Notes under the pieces: model-generated
What the model saw: the letters and a program-made list of their open reading frames with translations, nothing else
Database searches by the model: none
What the model was told of the DNA's origin: nothing
Program-made: the position numbers and the translations under genes
From: Mycobacterium sp. OAS707
GTDB lineage: Bacteria; Actinomycetota; Actinomycetes; Mycobacteriales; Mycobacteriaceae
NCBI RefSeq assembly: GCF_014873705.1
Contig: NZ_JADBDS010000002.1
Coordinates: 744,001-808,000, forward strand
Reading direction: 5' to 3'
DNA length: 64,000 bases
Part shown: piece after piece, positions 27,606-36,929 of the stretch
How positions within the stretch are numbered: position 1 is the first letter of the stretch
Layout: each line of letters opens with the position of its first letter

Positions 27606-30443
27606 TCATCGAGCAGCAACATCACCCGCCGGGTGATTTCTAAGCTGGCCGCGCGAGTTGATACCGAGTTTGGTGAAGGCGTTGCGGACATGGGATTTCA
27701 CCGTGTGCGGCGAGAGGTGCAGCTGCTTTGCGACGTCAGAGTTGGTCGCGCCATTGGCGATCAGGTTGACAACCCTCATCTCGGCGTCGGTCAGGCTGTC
27801 CCAGCCGGTCTTCTCACGCCGGGCTTGAACTCGCCGCACCACGCCCATCGATCGCAGGCGGCGAGCGACTCTGTGCGCGTCGGCCGCTGCCTCACATTCG
27901 ACGAACGCGTCGAATGACGTGTTGAACTGGTCGACCGCTGCTGCGTTCCTGCCGACGCTGGCCAAGGCGACACCGGCGTCTTCTGCTGCTGATGCGGACA
28001 GCAACGGGCGATACGCCCGTAACGCTGCAGCTGCACAGGCCAACGCAGCGCCATCGCATTCCAAGATGCCTCTGGCGTAGCCGGTGACGGCCTGGAAAAT
28101 GGGGATGTCCTCGCTACTTGGCGCGAGTAGTTCAAGACTGCTCAGCACGCGAGCCCTCAGCCACGCGTCACCAGTGCTCACGCCCACCCGGGCGGTGCTG
28201 ATCAACCTATCGAAAGCATTCGGCCACAACGGATTCAATACTTCACCACCGTCACGGCTGAGCCAATGTGCCGCTTCGTGTACATCACCGCAATGCCACG
28301 CGGCCAAGGCGAGCACGTATGCTGCGCCCCGACTGACCAGGGTCGCACCATGGGGATTGGCTGCACGCACCGCGACGACTGCTTCCTGCAGTGACTCGCG
28401 GTCACCGGTGTGCGCGGCCACCTCGGCCAGGATCAGCCACCGGTTCATGCTCATCTCGCTCGTGGCACCCCATAAGGGCGCGGCAACCCTCTCGAGCGTT
28501 CGTCGTGCAGTGGCCAAGTGTCCGGCAGCGAAGTGGATGGCTGCGACCTTCAGTGCCCATAGGGCAGTGGCGACATCGCTGCAATCTTGCTGGGCCACTT
28601 CGAAGCCGGGCAGCGCCAGGGCAGCAGCATCATCCGCGCGGCCGATGAAGCACAGCACATTGCATCGGTGCACACCTGCCAGAACGAGTGCGAAGCTGGG
28701 ATCGTCGTTGCGTGCGGGAGGGTCGAGGTCTTCCAACCTTTGCAATGCACGCAGTGGCTGGCCGTGGACGTATTCGAGGATGGCAAGCGATATTTCGGTG
28801 ATGACCCGTGTCTCCGTGTCGTCAGTGGCCGCAGCGGCCGCGACCGCCGGGGCGATGATCGCCTCGTCGGCAGGCAATCCACTGACGGCGTGGTTGCACA
28901 GCAGCCAGGCTTGATGACGTGATCGCGTCACGTCGCTGATGCTCTTCAGCTGCAGAGCACGCTGGTTCTCTGACACACGGGTTTCCAGCGAGTCGCCGGG
29001 GGCGGGGATGCGTAGACGCGCCTTCGCCTGATCTTCAGGCGATAGCTGCGCCAGCATTGCGGCCGCCAGTTCCTCGGCCTCCTGACATCTCGCTGAATGA
29101 TTCAACAGCCACACGGTTTCCGCGACCAGCGAGCCCCGCTGTGGGTCGTCGCCAGCCAGCAGTTCGAGCGCACGTCGGCTCAACTCCGCCGCGGCACTCT
29201 TGTCGCTGGCCGCTACGCATCGCGCTGCCTCGCGTAACGTCGCGATGGCCGCCTGGTCGCCGACGTCGGCGCTGCGCGCCAGCTGGGTGGCCACTTCCGC
29301 TGGCGCAGCGCCCATCTGCAGCATGACGGTCACCGATTGTCGCTCGATCGCGCGCAGCAGCGAGGTGGGCAACGACTGACGTGTCGCATCACGCAGCAGG
29401 TCGTGCCGGAACCTCAGCTGATCCTCGTCCTCCACGAGCAGATCGGCACGCACGGCTTCTTCTATCGCTGACATCAGCGCCGCGGGTCGCCGGTCAAGCA
29501 TCTGCGCTAACAGCGCCGCGGTGAACCGTTCTGGCAGCACCGCCGCGATCTGGATGACTTCCTTCGTCTCGTCTGACAAGGCGTCCAATCGCTGACTCAT
29601 GTTGGTGCTCAACCGCCGCGGCAGATTGTCGCCATGAGCCACGGCGCAGCCTCGAGTGACGTGCAGCCGGGTTTCCTCGAGCAACCCGCCGAGCAATTCG
29701 GTGATCAAGAACGGGTTGCCGTGTGCCTTACCGGCCAGCCTCAGCAGCGAGACATCGGCACGAGCCCGGACCGCGTCTTCGACAATGTCGATCACTCCCT
29801 CACGCCCGATCGGCGACAACCGGACGAACCGCGCGCCTCGGCGCTCCAGTTCGCCGAGGGTGTCGGCGACCGCGGGGCCGCCGGCGCCCGTTCGCGAGCT
29901 GAGTATCCAGAGCACCGGTGACTCGTGAGGGATCGCCGTCAGCGCTCGCAGCGCCATCAGCGTGCCGGTATCCGCCCAATGAATATCCTCGAGCAGGATC
30001 ACCATTGGTGTATTGCCCGCAGCGGCGCGGATGGCGGTGCGCAGATCATGCACCACCCAGTAGTGCAGATCGGGCGAATTGCCCAGTCGGCGTAGCGCAT
30101 CCGGATCGCCGACAGGCGGGTCCGCATACACGGTCGCCGTGAACAAAGCGAAGAACGGGACTGTCTGCTGGTACTCGAAGGCCTGGCCGACCAGCACCCG
30201 CATGCCGGCTGCTTCGGCGATGACTTTCGCCTCAGCCATCAGGCGGGTTTTGCCGATTCCCGGCGACCCCTCCACGACGAGTACGCCGCCACAACCCTGG
30301 TGCAACGACGAGATGAGCGACTTGATGACGTCAATTTCGGGTGCACGTCCCCGAATCGGCATTGAGGGCGTGGGCGTGCGCGGCCGTCGTTCCGCCGGGC
30401 CATCGACGCTCGTCACAGTGTCGACGATGGTGCATGCGGACAA
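27606..30443 (-). CDS. Large LuxR-family ATPase regulator (LAL type), copy A
   Basis: A 945-residue MalT/LAL-type regulator. An AAA-type ATPase domain at the N-terminus has Walker A EGSPGIGKTR (about 58-67) and Walker B VILLEDIHWAD (about 148-158). A long helical repeat region follows, then a C-terminal LuxR helix-turn-helix at about 880-930 (LTDAEMRVVNLIANGATNSDVAKQLHLS, HTVKSHVRNAFTKLG). Such proteins usually activate operons on binding a small effector. The start is uncertain: the longest form uses TTG at 30443. It lies 35 bp after copy B and 48 bp before the HD gene, so it likely controls the stress cluster. Confidence 0.88.
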   Translation of the reverse strand: MSACTIVDTVTSVDGPAERRPRTPTPSMPIRGRAPEIDVIKSLISSLHQGCGGVLVVEGSPGIGKTRLMAEAKVIAEAAGMRVLVGQAFEYQQTVPFFALFTATVYADPPVGDPDALRRLGNSPDLHYWVVHDLRTAIRAAAGNTPMVILLEDIHWADTGTLMALRALTAIPHESPVLWILSSRTGAGGPAVADTLGELERRGARFVRLSPIGREGVIDIVEDAVRARADVSLLRLAGKAHGNPFLITELLGGLLEETRLHVTRGCAVAHGDNLPRRLSTNMSQRLDALSDETKEVIQIAAVLPERFTAALLAQMLDRRPAALMSAIEEAVRADLLVEDEDQLRFRHDLLRDATRQSLPTSLLRAIERQSVTVMLQMGAAPAEVATQLARSADVGDQAAIATLREAARCVAASDKSAAAELSRRALELLAGDDPQRGSLVAETVWLLNHSARCQEAEELAAAMLAQLSPEDQAKARLRIPAPGDSLETRVSENQRALQLKSISDVTRSRHQAWLLCNHAVSGLPADEAIIAPAVAAAAATDDTETRVITEISLAILEYVHGQPLRALQRLEDLDPPARNDDPSFALVLAGVHRCNVLCFIGRADDAAALALPGFEVAQQDCSDVATALWALKVAAIHFAAGHLATARRTLERVAAPLWGATSEMSMNRWLILAEVAAHTGDRESLQEAVVAVRAANPHGATLVSRGAAYVLALAAWHCGDVHEAAHWLSRDGGEVLNPLWPNAFDRLISTARVGVSTGDAWLRARVLSSLELLAPSSEDIPIFQAVTGYARGILECDGAALACAAAALRAYRPLLSASAAEDAGVALASVGRNAAAVDQFNTSFDAFVECEAAADAHRVARRLRSMGVVRRVQARREKTGWDSLTDAEMRVVNLIANGATNSDVAKQLHLSPHTVKSHVRNAFTKLGINSRGQLRNHPAGDVAAR
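27621..27637. promoter_or_regulatory. Odd-centred 17-nt palindrome near LuxR-A 3' end
   Basis: ATCACCCGCCGGGTGAT is a perfect palindrome around its central base (8-bp arms). It is located 64-80 bp upstream of the HD gene start and inside the last codons of LuxR copy A. It could be an operator for the HD-Dps-catalase-sigma segment or a hairpin between the genes. No U-tract follows. Confidence 0.4.
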
Positions 30444-30478
30444 TTGCTCGCATCCACCACTGGCTAGCGCGGACTGGG

Positions 30479-33244
30479 TTAGTTCAAGACGTACTCCAGC
30501 TGGCTGCGCGACGAGATATCGAGCTTGGTGAAGACTTTGCGCAGGTGATATTGAACGGTTTTGGAACTGATGAACAAGCGGGTGGCGATCTCCGGATTGG
30601 ACAATCCCTCGCGCGCCAATCGAGCGACCTGAATTTCCTGCGCTGTCAATTCCGGAGTGCGGGTGACAGTGCGCTTACGGGACGTCTCGCCGGTGGCGAG
30701 CAGTTCGCGACTCGCGCGTTCTGCGAATGCGGCCATACCCATGGACTCGAACATTTGGTGAGCCGTTCGCAGATGCTCGCGAGCGTCGACGCGTCGGCGC
30801 TCGCGGCGGAGCCATTCGCCGTAGATCAGGTGCGCGCGGGCCAGTTCGGTTCGCACGCGGCTGTCGCCGAAGCGAGTGATGGCTTCCTGGTAGAGGTTTT
30901 CGGCTTCGTCGCCTTCGGTTATCAGCGCACGGGAGCGCGCTTCCACACCGAGTGCCCAGTTCGTGCCGCTGGCGCCGGTCATCTCGACGATCCACTCCAG
31001 GGTCTGCGAAGCGGCGTCGGTCATCCCGCTGCGGACCGCGGCCTCGACGTGCTCGGCGGCCGCCCAATTCGCCACGCCCGGATATCGAACATCGGGATAC
31101 TCCTGGTGGTACAGCGCCTGCTCGGCAGCCGCCATCGCCTCGGGGTACTCGCCCTGTCCGTTATGCAGAACCGCTCGGGTCCACTCGGCGACTGCCGTCC
31201 CAATACCTTCTCCCCGCAGGGGCACCTCCCGCGCGGTCTTGGCTATCAACGCAAATGCCTCGCTCTGGTCCCCACGCAGCGCTGCCAGGCGCATGGCGGC
31301 ATACGGCGCGAGATTGCCGCCGGTCGCTTCCGTCACTGCTTCTTGCTCGTCGACCAGCGCGCCGGCTGCCGAAAGATCACCTGCGAACAACAGCAACATG
31401 GCGCGGGTGCTCAGCGCCAACGGAAGCTCACTCAGTGCGCCGCTAGCCCGGGCAAGGTGAAGATAGCGACTGGACAGCGGATCCCAATGATCGTCGTCCC
31501 ACAAGTGCAGGGCTGCGAGGTTGATCAACCACATCCACCGCAGTTCCTCGTCCGGCGACATGTCTTGGCCGAAGGTCGCCAGCGCGTCACGAAGAGCGGG
31601 CACGGCCGCCGCGTATCCGGCGACGAAGTTCGTTGCCAGGCCGTCGAGCAAATGATCGGAGGACCGCGACGGCTGGGTGGGCGCCGGCGCCCGCACGGCG
31701 GCTCGTGCCACCTCGACGACGTGACCGCCGGGGGCTGCGAGTCGTCCGGCGAATGCGGCTGCGTTGATCGCGTCCAGGTAGGTCTGCCGGGCCAGGCCGG
31801 CATCGATCTGTTCGAATCTCTTTGCCGCGGTGAGCAATAGCGCAGGAGCGTCGCCGCCGCGATTTGTTGCGAAGGCGAGTGCGCCGCGGAGCAGTTGGAG
31901 GCTGGCCTGTTGCGCTTCATCCAGCGGGCCGCTCTCGGCCATGGCCAGCAACTCTGTCGTCGCGTCGAACGCGCCGGCCTGAAATTTCGTGCCGGCCGCG
32001 GCGAGCGCGCGTGCCGCCCGCCCCGCGGAGTCGAGCGTGAGCAAAGCTGCGCGTTCCAGGAACGCGGCCGCAGCGGCCAGTCCGCCCCTGGCTCGCGCTT
32101 GTTCAGCGGATCGCTCCAGTTCCGCGGCGATCTCCTCGTCGGGGCCCGGGCTCGCCTCGGCCCGATGCCACACCCGCCGATCGGGATCGACTGTGGCATC
32201 GGTTTCTTCGGCCAACGCGCCATGCGCTGCTCGCCGACCGTCAAGGGAGGCCGACCAGTAGGCCACCGCACGGGCCAGCGGATGGCGAAACCGGACGCGC
32301 GTGCCGATCTCCGCGATGCCGGCCTCGACCGCGGGGCCGGCCGCTTCTGCCGCCAACCCCAGGCGCCGGGCCGCACGCCACACCAGGCCTGGGTCGCCGG
32401 TAGGGTCAGCAGCCGCGAGGGCGAGTAGCTGCCGAGTATCGGCGGCCAGGGCAGTGATGCGGCGGCGAAAGTTCTCCTCGACTGCGCCGGAAAGCGTTGC
32501 AGCAGTGGGTAATCCAAAGCCTCCGGCCAAGTTCGCAGGAGACAGACCGCGAGGCAGTTCGAGCAGGGCAAGCGGATTGCCGCGGGTCTCTGCGACGATC
32601 TGATCGCGAACTCTATTGTCGATCCGCCCTGGAATGACGGTGGCCAGGAGCTCCCGCGCTTCGGCGTCGGATAGCCCATCGATTCGCAGCTTCGGCAGGC
32701 CGGCCAGTTCGTCGGCGGGTGTGCGGGTGGCAAATATCATGCCTACCGACTCGGCCCCGAGCCGGCGCGCGACGAAGGCCAGCACCTGCGCCGACGCTCG
32801 GTCAAGCCACTGATGATCATCGATCAAACAGAGCAGCGGCCGGTCGTCAGCCCCGGCGGAGAGCAGTCCGAGTACCGACAGACCGATCAGAAACTGATCG
32901 GGCGCCGACCCGGCCGCCATCCCGAATGCGACCTGCAGCGCCTGCCGCTGTGGTTCCGGCACCTCCACGAGGCGGTCCAGCATCGGCGCGCACACCTGAT
33001 GCAGGCCGGCGAACGGCAACTCCAATTCCGATTCGATGCCGGCGGTGCGCACGATTCGGCAGTCCGGCACCCGCGCCGCCAGGTGGTCGATGAGTGCGGT
33101 CTTGCCCACACCGGCGTCCCCGTACACGACCAGGGCGCGACTCTCGCCCGTCCGCACCGCTGCCACCAGTTGGTCGAGCACGTCGCGTTCTGAACGACGG
33201 CCGGTCAACTTGGTTGCCGGACCGTCTGGCGGCGGTGTCGACAT
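30479..33244 (-). CDS. Large LuxR-family ATPase regulator (LAL type), copy B
   Basis: A 921-residue regulator with Walker A YGDAGVGKTA (about 41-50), Walker B LLCLIDDHQWLD (about 134-145), a long TPR-like alpha-helical middle, and a C-terminal LuxR helix-turn-helix at about 865-915 (LTAQEIQVARLAREGLSNPEIATRLFIS, KTVQYHLRKVFTKL). It is divergent by 67 bp from the GlxA/AraC gene and is followed by copy A in the same direction. AGATTA (complement TAATCT, TANNNT) lies 8 bp before the ATG, suggesting a leaderless mRNA. It is probably a local master regulator. Confidence 0.9.
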   Translation of the reverse strand: MSTPPPDGPATKLTGRRSERDVLDQLVAAVRTGESRALVVYGDAGVGKTALIDHLAARVPDCRIVRTAGIESELELPFAGLHQVCAPMLDRLVEVPEPQRQALQVAFGMAAGSAPDQFLIGLSVLGLLSAGADDRPLLCLIDDHQWLDRASAQVLAFVARRLGAESVGMIFATRTPADELAGLPKLRIDGLSDAEARELLATVIPGRIDNRVRDQIVAETRGNPLALLELPRGLSPANLAGGFGLPTAATLSGAVEENFRRRITALAADTRQLLALAAADPTGDPGLVWRAARRLGLAAEAAGPAVEAGIAEIGTRVRFRHPLARAVAYWSASLDGRRAAHGALAEETDATVDPDRRVWHRAEASPGPDEEIAAELERSAEQARARGGLAAAAAFLERAALLTLDSAGRAARALAAAGTKFQAGAFDATTELLAMAESGPLDEAQQASLQLLRGALAFATNRGGDAPALLLTAAKRFEQIDAGLARQTYLDAINAAAFAGRLAAPGGHVVEVARAAVRAPAPTQPSRSSDHLLDGLATNFVAGYAAAVPALRDALATFGQDMSPDEELRWMWLINLAALHLWDDDHWDPLSSRYLHLARASGALSELPLALSTRAMLLLFAGDLSAAGALVDEQEAVTEATGGNLAPYAAMRLAALRGDQSEAFALIAKTAREVPLRGEGIGTAVAEWTRAVLHNGQGEYPEAMAAAEQALYHQEYPDVRYPGVANWAAAEHVEAAVRSGMTDAASQTLEWIVEMTGASGTNWALGVEARSRALITEGDEAENLYQEAITRFGDSRVRTELARAHLIYGEWLRRERRRVDAREHLRTAHQMFESMGMAAFAERASRELLATGETSRKRTVTRTPELTAQEIQVARLAREGLSNPEIATRLFISSKTVQYHLRKVFTKLDISSRSQLEYVLN

Positions 33245-33252
33245 GGGAAACG

Positions 33253-33305
33253 AGATTAACTGAACCGCCGGTCTGACGCCTGACCCCGGCCGGCCGGATT
33301 ATCGT
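33253..33305. promoter_or_regulatory. Divergent leaderless-type -10 elements
   Basis: On the minus strand TAATCT (complement of 33253-33258) precedes the LuxR-B ATG by 8 bases. On the plus strand TATCGT (33300-33305) precedes the GlxA-like ATG at 33312 by 6 bases. Both fit TANNNT. Between them the GC-rich palindrome CCGGCCGGCCGG could be an operator. Promoter use is inference. Confidence 0.35.
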
Positions 33306-33311
33306 TCGGAC

Positions 33312-34271
33312 ATGTCACGCTGCGTCGCGATTCTCGTCTACGACGGCGTGACCCTATTGGACGTCGCGGGTCCGGCGGAGGTGTTCAAGGAGGCCAATCG
33401 GTTTGGTGCCGATTACCGAATCGCGTTGCTGTCGCCGACGGGCGAGGACGTCATGTCCAACCTCGGGTTCGGGGTCACCGTCGATGGCGGCGTTTCCTGC
33501 GAGCACCCGCCGGACACGTACCTGGTGGCCGGTTCCGACCGCTATCCGCGGACTCCTGTGCCAGAAGCACTGGCGGAAGCGGCGCGGGTGCCTGCGACGG
33601 GAGCCCGTCGCGTCGCATCAATCTGTACCGGCGCGTTCATCCTCGCCGCTGCCGGCCTCCTCGATGGCAAGCGTGCGACCACACACTGGAAGGTCACCCG
33701 CGAGCTCGCCAGCCGATGCCCGACATGCCGGGTCGAACCCGACGCGATCTACGTTCGTGACGGCAGCACGTACACATCAGCGGGAGTAACCGCGGGAATC
33801 GATCTGGCCCTCGCGCTCGTCGAAGAGGATTACGGACCGGACTTGACCCGCGACGTCGCCCGCGCACTGGTGGTCTACATGCAGCGTTCCGGTGGCCAGT
33901 CGCAGTTCTCCGCTCCACTGCAAGGACCGCCGCCTCGCTCCCCCGCGCTGCGCAAGGTCACCGATCTGGTGACGGCCAACCCGCATGGCAATTACTCGCT
34001 GACTGAATTGGCCAGACACCTCAACGTAAGCACCCGGCACCTGAATAGGCTCTTTCGCGAAGAACTGTCCACCACGCCGGCCCGGTACGTGGAAGAGATC
34101 CGCTTCGACATGGCCAGGGCGCTGCTCGACCAAAGACACACCGCGACGGATGCCGCGACTCGGGCCGGATTTCCCAGCTACGAAAGCATGCGACGCGTAT
34201 TCGCGAGGAAGTTGGGAATCAGTCCCGCGGCCTATCAGCGTCGCTTCGGCACCACGCGCCGCGCCAACTAG
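33312..34271 (+). CDS. GlxA-type AraC regulator with DJ-1/PfpI domain (second copy)
   Basis: A 319-residue regulator. The DJ-1/PfpI domain (residues 1-180) includes SICTGAFILAAAGLLDGKRATTHW with the conserved Cys. The C-terminal AraC helix-turn-helix has YSLTELARHLNVSTRHLNRLFREELSTTPARYV and a second helix pair ending FARKLGISPAAYQRRF. It is divergent from LuxR-B and convergent with the cupin lipoprotein gene (20 bp between stops). It may control the adjacent operon from 37568 to 34292 or itself. The ligand is unknown. Confidence 0.9.
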   Translation: MSRCVAILVYDGVTLLDVAGPAEVFKEANRFGADYRIALLSPTGEDVMSNLGFGVTVDGGVSCEHPPDTYLVAGSDRYPRTPVPEALAEAARVPATGARRVASICTGAFILAAAGLLDGKRATTHWKVTRELASRCPTCRVEPDAIYVRDGSTYTSAGVTAGIDLALALVEEDYGPDLTRDVARALVVYMQRSGGQSQFSAPLQGPPPRSPALRKVTDLVTANPHGNYSLTELARHLNVSTRHLNRLFREELSTTPARYVEEIRFDMARALLDQRHTATDAATRAGFPSYESMRRVFARKLGISPAAYQRRFGTTRRAN

Positions 34272-34291
34272 GGATTGCTGAGGGCGGACGC

Positions 34292-34738
34292 CTATGAGTG
34301 CGGATCGTCGACCTTGAGCTGCTCTCCGGTGGTGGCGACGAACACCACCAACAGTTTCGCCTCTGCGGTTTGGCTGGCGTTCTCGGTGGCCACGTGGTGG
34401 GCGCCCGGCGGCTCGTACCAGTTCTCGCCTTGGTGATAGACATGCGCGGACTGGCCTTCGAGCTGGCTGCTTACGGCGCCTTCGAGGACGTAGGCGTAAA
34501 CGAAAGCGTCGCCGTGGCGGTGAGGGACAGCGCGAGCGCCTGGCGGGAAGCTCACAATCGCGGAGGTGAACGTTTTGCCCGGGGCGTTCGGAAGCGCCTG
34601 TGTGAAAAGGGGCGCCAGTGTCTCGGCCGGATGCGCCGACGCAGTGTCGGCCTGTGGTTCGGCTGCAGGTGCGCCGCAGGAGACGATCACGGCGGCAAGC
34701 GCGAAGGTCAACAGTCCCTTGGCAATACGGGTCCTCAT
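34292..34738 (-). CDS. Cupin-domain lipoprotein
   Basis: A 148-residue lipoprotein with signal peptide and lipobox IVSC (Cys21). The single cupin barrel has the metal motif PHRHGDAFVYAYVLEG (about 72-87) and a second motif around PPGAHHVATENAS (110-122). It is predicted to sit on the outer face of the membrane; the metal and substrate are unknown. I chose the ATG at 34738, which overlaps the upstream oxidoreductase stop (ATGA). The much longer open frame upstream is the shadow of other genes. It is the last gene of the HD-MFS-QOR-cupin operon. Confidence 0.87.
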   Translation of the reverse strand: MRTRIAKGLLTFALAAVIVSCGAPAAEPQADTASAHPAETLAPLFTQALPNAPGKTFTSAIVSFPPGARAVPHRHGDAFVYAYVLEGAVSSQLEGQSAHVYHQGENWYEPPGAHHVATENASQTAEAKLLVVFVATTGEQLKVDDPHS

Positions 34739-35661
34739 CGGCGCTCTCCTGCTACTTGGATGACCGTTTTTCCGGGAGCGCGTCGACGGCGGCTGAACGC
34801 GTCGACGGTCTCGGCCAGGGGGCGCACCGAACTGATGATCGGCTTCAGCCGCCCGTCGCGCAGTCGCTCGGCGAGCCCGGCTAGCTGCGTGCGGTCCGGT
34901 TCGACGACGAAGAACACGGCGCGCCCTTCCTCGGGGTGCACCTTCGGTGGCGCGGCGATTGTGACGAGGGTACCGCCGGGGCGCACCAGAGCCGTTGACC
35001 GCTCGAGGATTTCGCTGCCGATGACATCGAAGACGACGTCGACTTGACCGACGTCCTCCAGTGGGTCGGCGCCAAGAACGACGAATGCCTGTGCACCGAG
35101 GCCGAGCACGACGTCGCGGTCTTCGGACCGTCCGGTGCCGATCACGTGAGCACCCACCTCGAGTGCAAGCTGGACGACGATCGACCCCACGCCGCCGGCA
35201 GCGCCGTGGACCAAGACGGTCTGGCCGGTGGTCAGCCCGGCGTGAACGAATAGTCCTTGCCAGGCGGTCAGCCCTGAGATCGGCAGCGCCGCCGCCACAG
35301 TGTGGTCGATGTCGGCGGCCAGCGGGACGAGGTTGCGCGCCTCCACCGCGGTGTATTCGGCCAGGGAGCCGTCGCGGCACCAGTCGGTGAGGCCGAACAC
35401 CCGTTGACCGATGGTGAGACCGGTTGTGCCATAACCTAACTCGACAACAACCCCCGATAGTTCGTGTCCCGGAACGGTCGGGGTTCGGTCTCGGCCGGCC
35501 CGGTCGGTCCAGGTGGCGGGCCACTCGAGTTCGCCGGGCGTGAAGCCGGCTGCGTGGACTCGCACGATGACGTCGTTCTCGGCGGCGTGGGGGTAGGGCA
35601 CGTCGGTCAGCTCGAGGCCACCGATACCGGCGTCCCGGTCTCGTGCGGTGATGGCTTGCAT
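34735..35661 (-). CDS. Zinc-less quinone oxidoreductase (MDR family)
   Basis: A 308-residue NADPH:quinone-oxidoreductase-like protein. The N-terminal catalytic domain has VHAAGFTPGELEWP and PGHELSGVV, and the Rossmann domain has HGAAGGVGSIVVQLA (about 150-164). The zinc-binding cysteines of alcohol dehydrogenases are absent, as in the QOR subgroup. AAAGGA lies about 7 bp before the ATG at 35661. It begins 11 bp after the MFS stop and is coupled to the cupin gene. It probably reduces quinones or alpha,beta-unsaturated carbonyls. Confidence 0.88.
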   Translation of the reverse strand: MQAITARDRDAGIGGLELTDVPYPHAAENDVIVRVHAAGFTPGELEWPATWTDRAGRDRTPTVPGHELSGVVVELGYGTTGLTIGQRVFGLTDWCRDGSLAEYTAVEARNLVPLAADIDHTVAAALPISGLTAWQGLFVHAGLTTGQTVLVHGAAGGVGSIVVQLALEVGAHVIGTGRSEDRDVVLGLGAQAFVVLGADPLEDVGQVDVVFDVIGSEILERSTALVRPGGTLVTIAAPPKVHPEEGRAVFFVVEPDRTQLAGLAERLRDGRLKPIISSVRPLAETVDAFSRRRRAPGKTVIQVAGERR

Positions 35662-35672
35662 GTCGGGTCCTT

Positions 35673-36923
35673 TCATGCGGTTTCTCGAACGATGGACGGC
35701 TGCAAACGACGTGACGGCGGCGGGTCCGGCCGGGAGAGGAGGCGACGACCGCCGTGGAGCGCCGCGGCGAGAGACAGCGCTCCGACAAGCGCGGCGTACA
35801 GGTAGCTTGTGGACGCGAGTCCCCACGACGGGGCGGCCAGTCCGGCGGCGAGAGCCGGAAGACCCAGCGCCGCATAGCTGATCACGAAGGCGGCGGAAAA
35901 CACCTCCGATCGTGACTTCGCAGTGGCGGCCTCACTGATGTCACGAAATGTTCCGTTGAACGTCAGGCCGACACCTAGGCCAGAAACGATCGACGCACCA
36001 ATGAAAGTCGACGGGGACCCGAAGGCCAGGGCGGCGGCCAAACCAGCCGCGCCCAATGACAGCAGGACCGCTCCCAGGGCCGTGGCACCTCGCGGCGAGC
36101 GCCCCGCCGCCCACAGTCCACCCGCGCTGTTGGCGATGTACAGCACCGTGATGCTGAGACCCCCGGCAGCGCTGAACCGCACATGCAGGACGTCGCGCAC
36201 CACGGATGGAGCGAGAGCGAGGAAGAATCCGGTGATGGACCACCCCGCCACGATGGCGGGAACCGCGGCGAAGAACTGCCGCCGTGATTCGCGCGGAACC
36301 CGGATCCGCGGACGCAGGGCAGCACGTCCTCCCGGGCGCCGAACGGCGGTCTCGGGAATCGCGAACAGGAGGGCGGCAAGGATCAGGAACGCCAGCGTGA
36401 GCGCCGGAAAAATCGCAGCGTCGGGACGGGGACTGAGCTGAACCAGGGCGCCCGCCAAACCTCCACCCAAGGCCAGTCCGAAACTGGTGCCGACGGCGGT
36501 CATCGTCGGCCCTGCGTGCGGGCGGCCCACGGGGGATAACTCGACCAGGCCGGCGGCGAGGGCACCCGTCGCCATTCCCGTTGCAATGCCCTGCACCACC
36601 CGGGCGAGCAGGAGCGAGATGACGCCTCCAGCCGCGCAGAAGATCGCTGTCCCTGCGGCGGCCACCAGAATGGACACCACCAACACCGGACGCCGCCCGA
36701 GGTGGTCACTCAGCGATCCGACCGTCAACAGGGCACCTATCAACCCGGCCACGTATACGGCGAAGACCAGAGTCAGGGCGGTGACTGAAAAGCCCCACCG
36801 CTCCCGGTACAGCGGGTATATCGGCGACGGTGCGCTGGTTGATGCCATGAGCAGCACGTTGGCGAAGACGAGGACGCTGAAGGAGCCACCTCGTCCGAGC
36901 GTGAAGCGCCTTGCCCCATGCAT
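35673..36923 (-). CDS. MFS transporter (drug/metabolite efflux type)
   Basis: A 416-residue protein with about 12 transmembrane helices. It has the MFS loop motif GSLSDHLGRRPVLVV (about 69-83) and an N-terminal segment typical of the DHA1-type proton antiporters. It begins 6 bp after the HD protein stop and is followed by the quinone reductase 11 bp later. The operon context suggests export of a toxic compound handled by the neighbouring HD hydrolase and QOR. Confidence 0.9.
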   Translation of the reverse strand: MHGARRFTLGRGGSFSVLVFANVLLMASTSAPSPIYPLYRERWGFSVTALTLVFAVYVAGLIGALLTVGSLSDHLGRRPVLVVSILVAAAGTAIFCAAGGVISLLLARVVQGIATGMATGALAAGLVELSPVGRPHAGPTMTAVGTSFGLALGGGLAGALVQLSPRPDAAIFPALTLAFLILAALLFAIPETAVRRPGGRAALRPRIRVPRESRRQFFAAVPAIVAGWSITGFFLALAPSVVRDVLHVRFSAAGGLSITVLYIANSAGGLWAAGRSPRGATALGAVLLSLGAAGLAAALAFGSPSTFIGASIVSGLGVGLTFNGTFRDISEAATAKSRSEVFSAAFVISYAALGLPALAAGLAAPSWGLASTSYLYAALVGALSLAAALHGGRRLLSRPDPPPSRRLQPSIVRETA

Positions 36924-36929
36924 CGTCGA

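Noticed and set aside
30341..31840. A 499-codon plus-strand frame opposite the LuxR regulators
   Set aside because: It is antisense to two clear LuxR proteins and has no recognisable domain.
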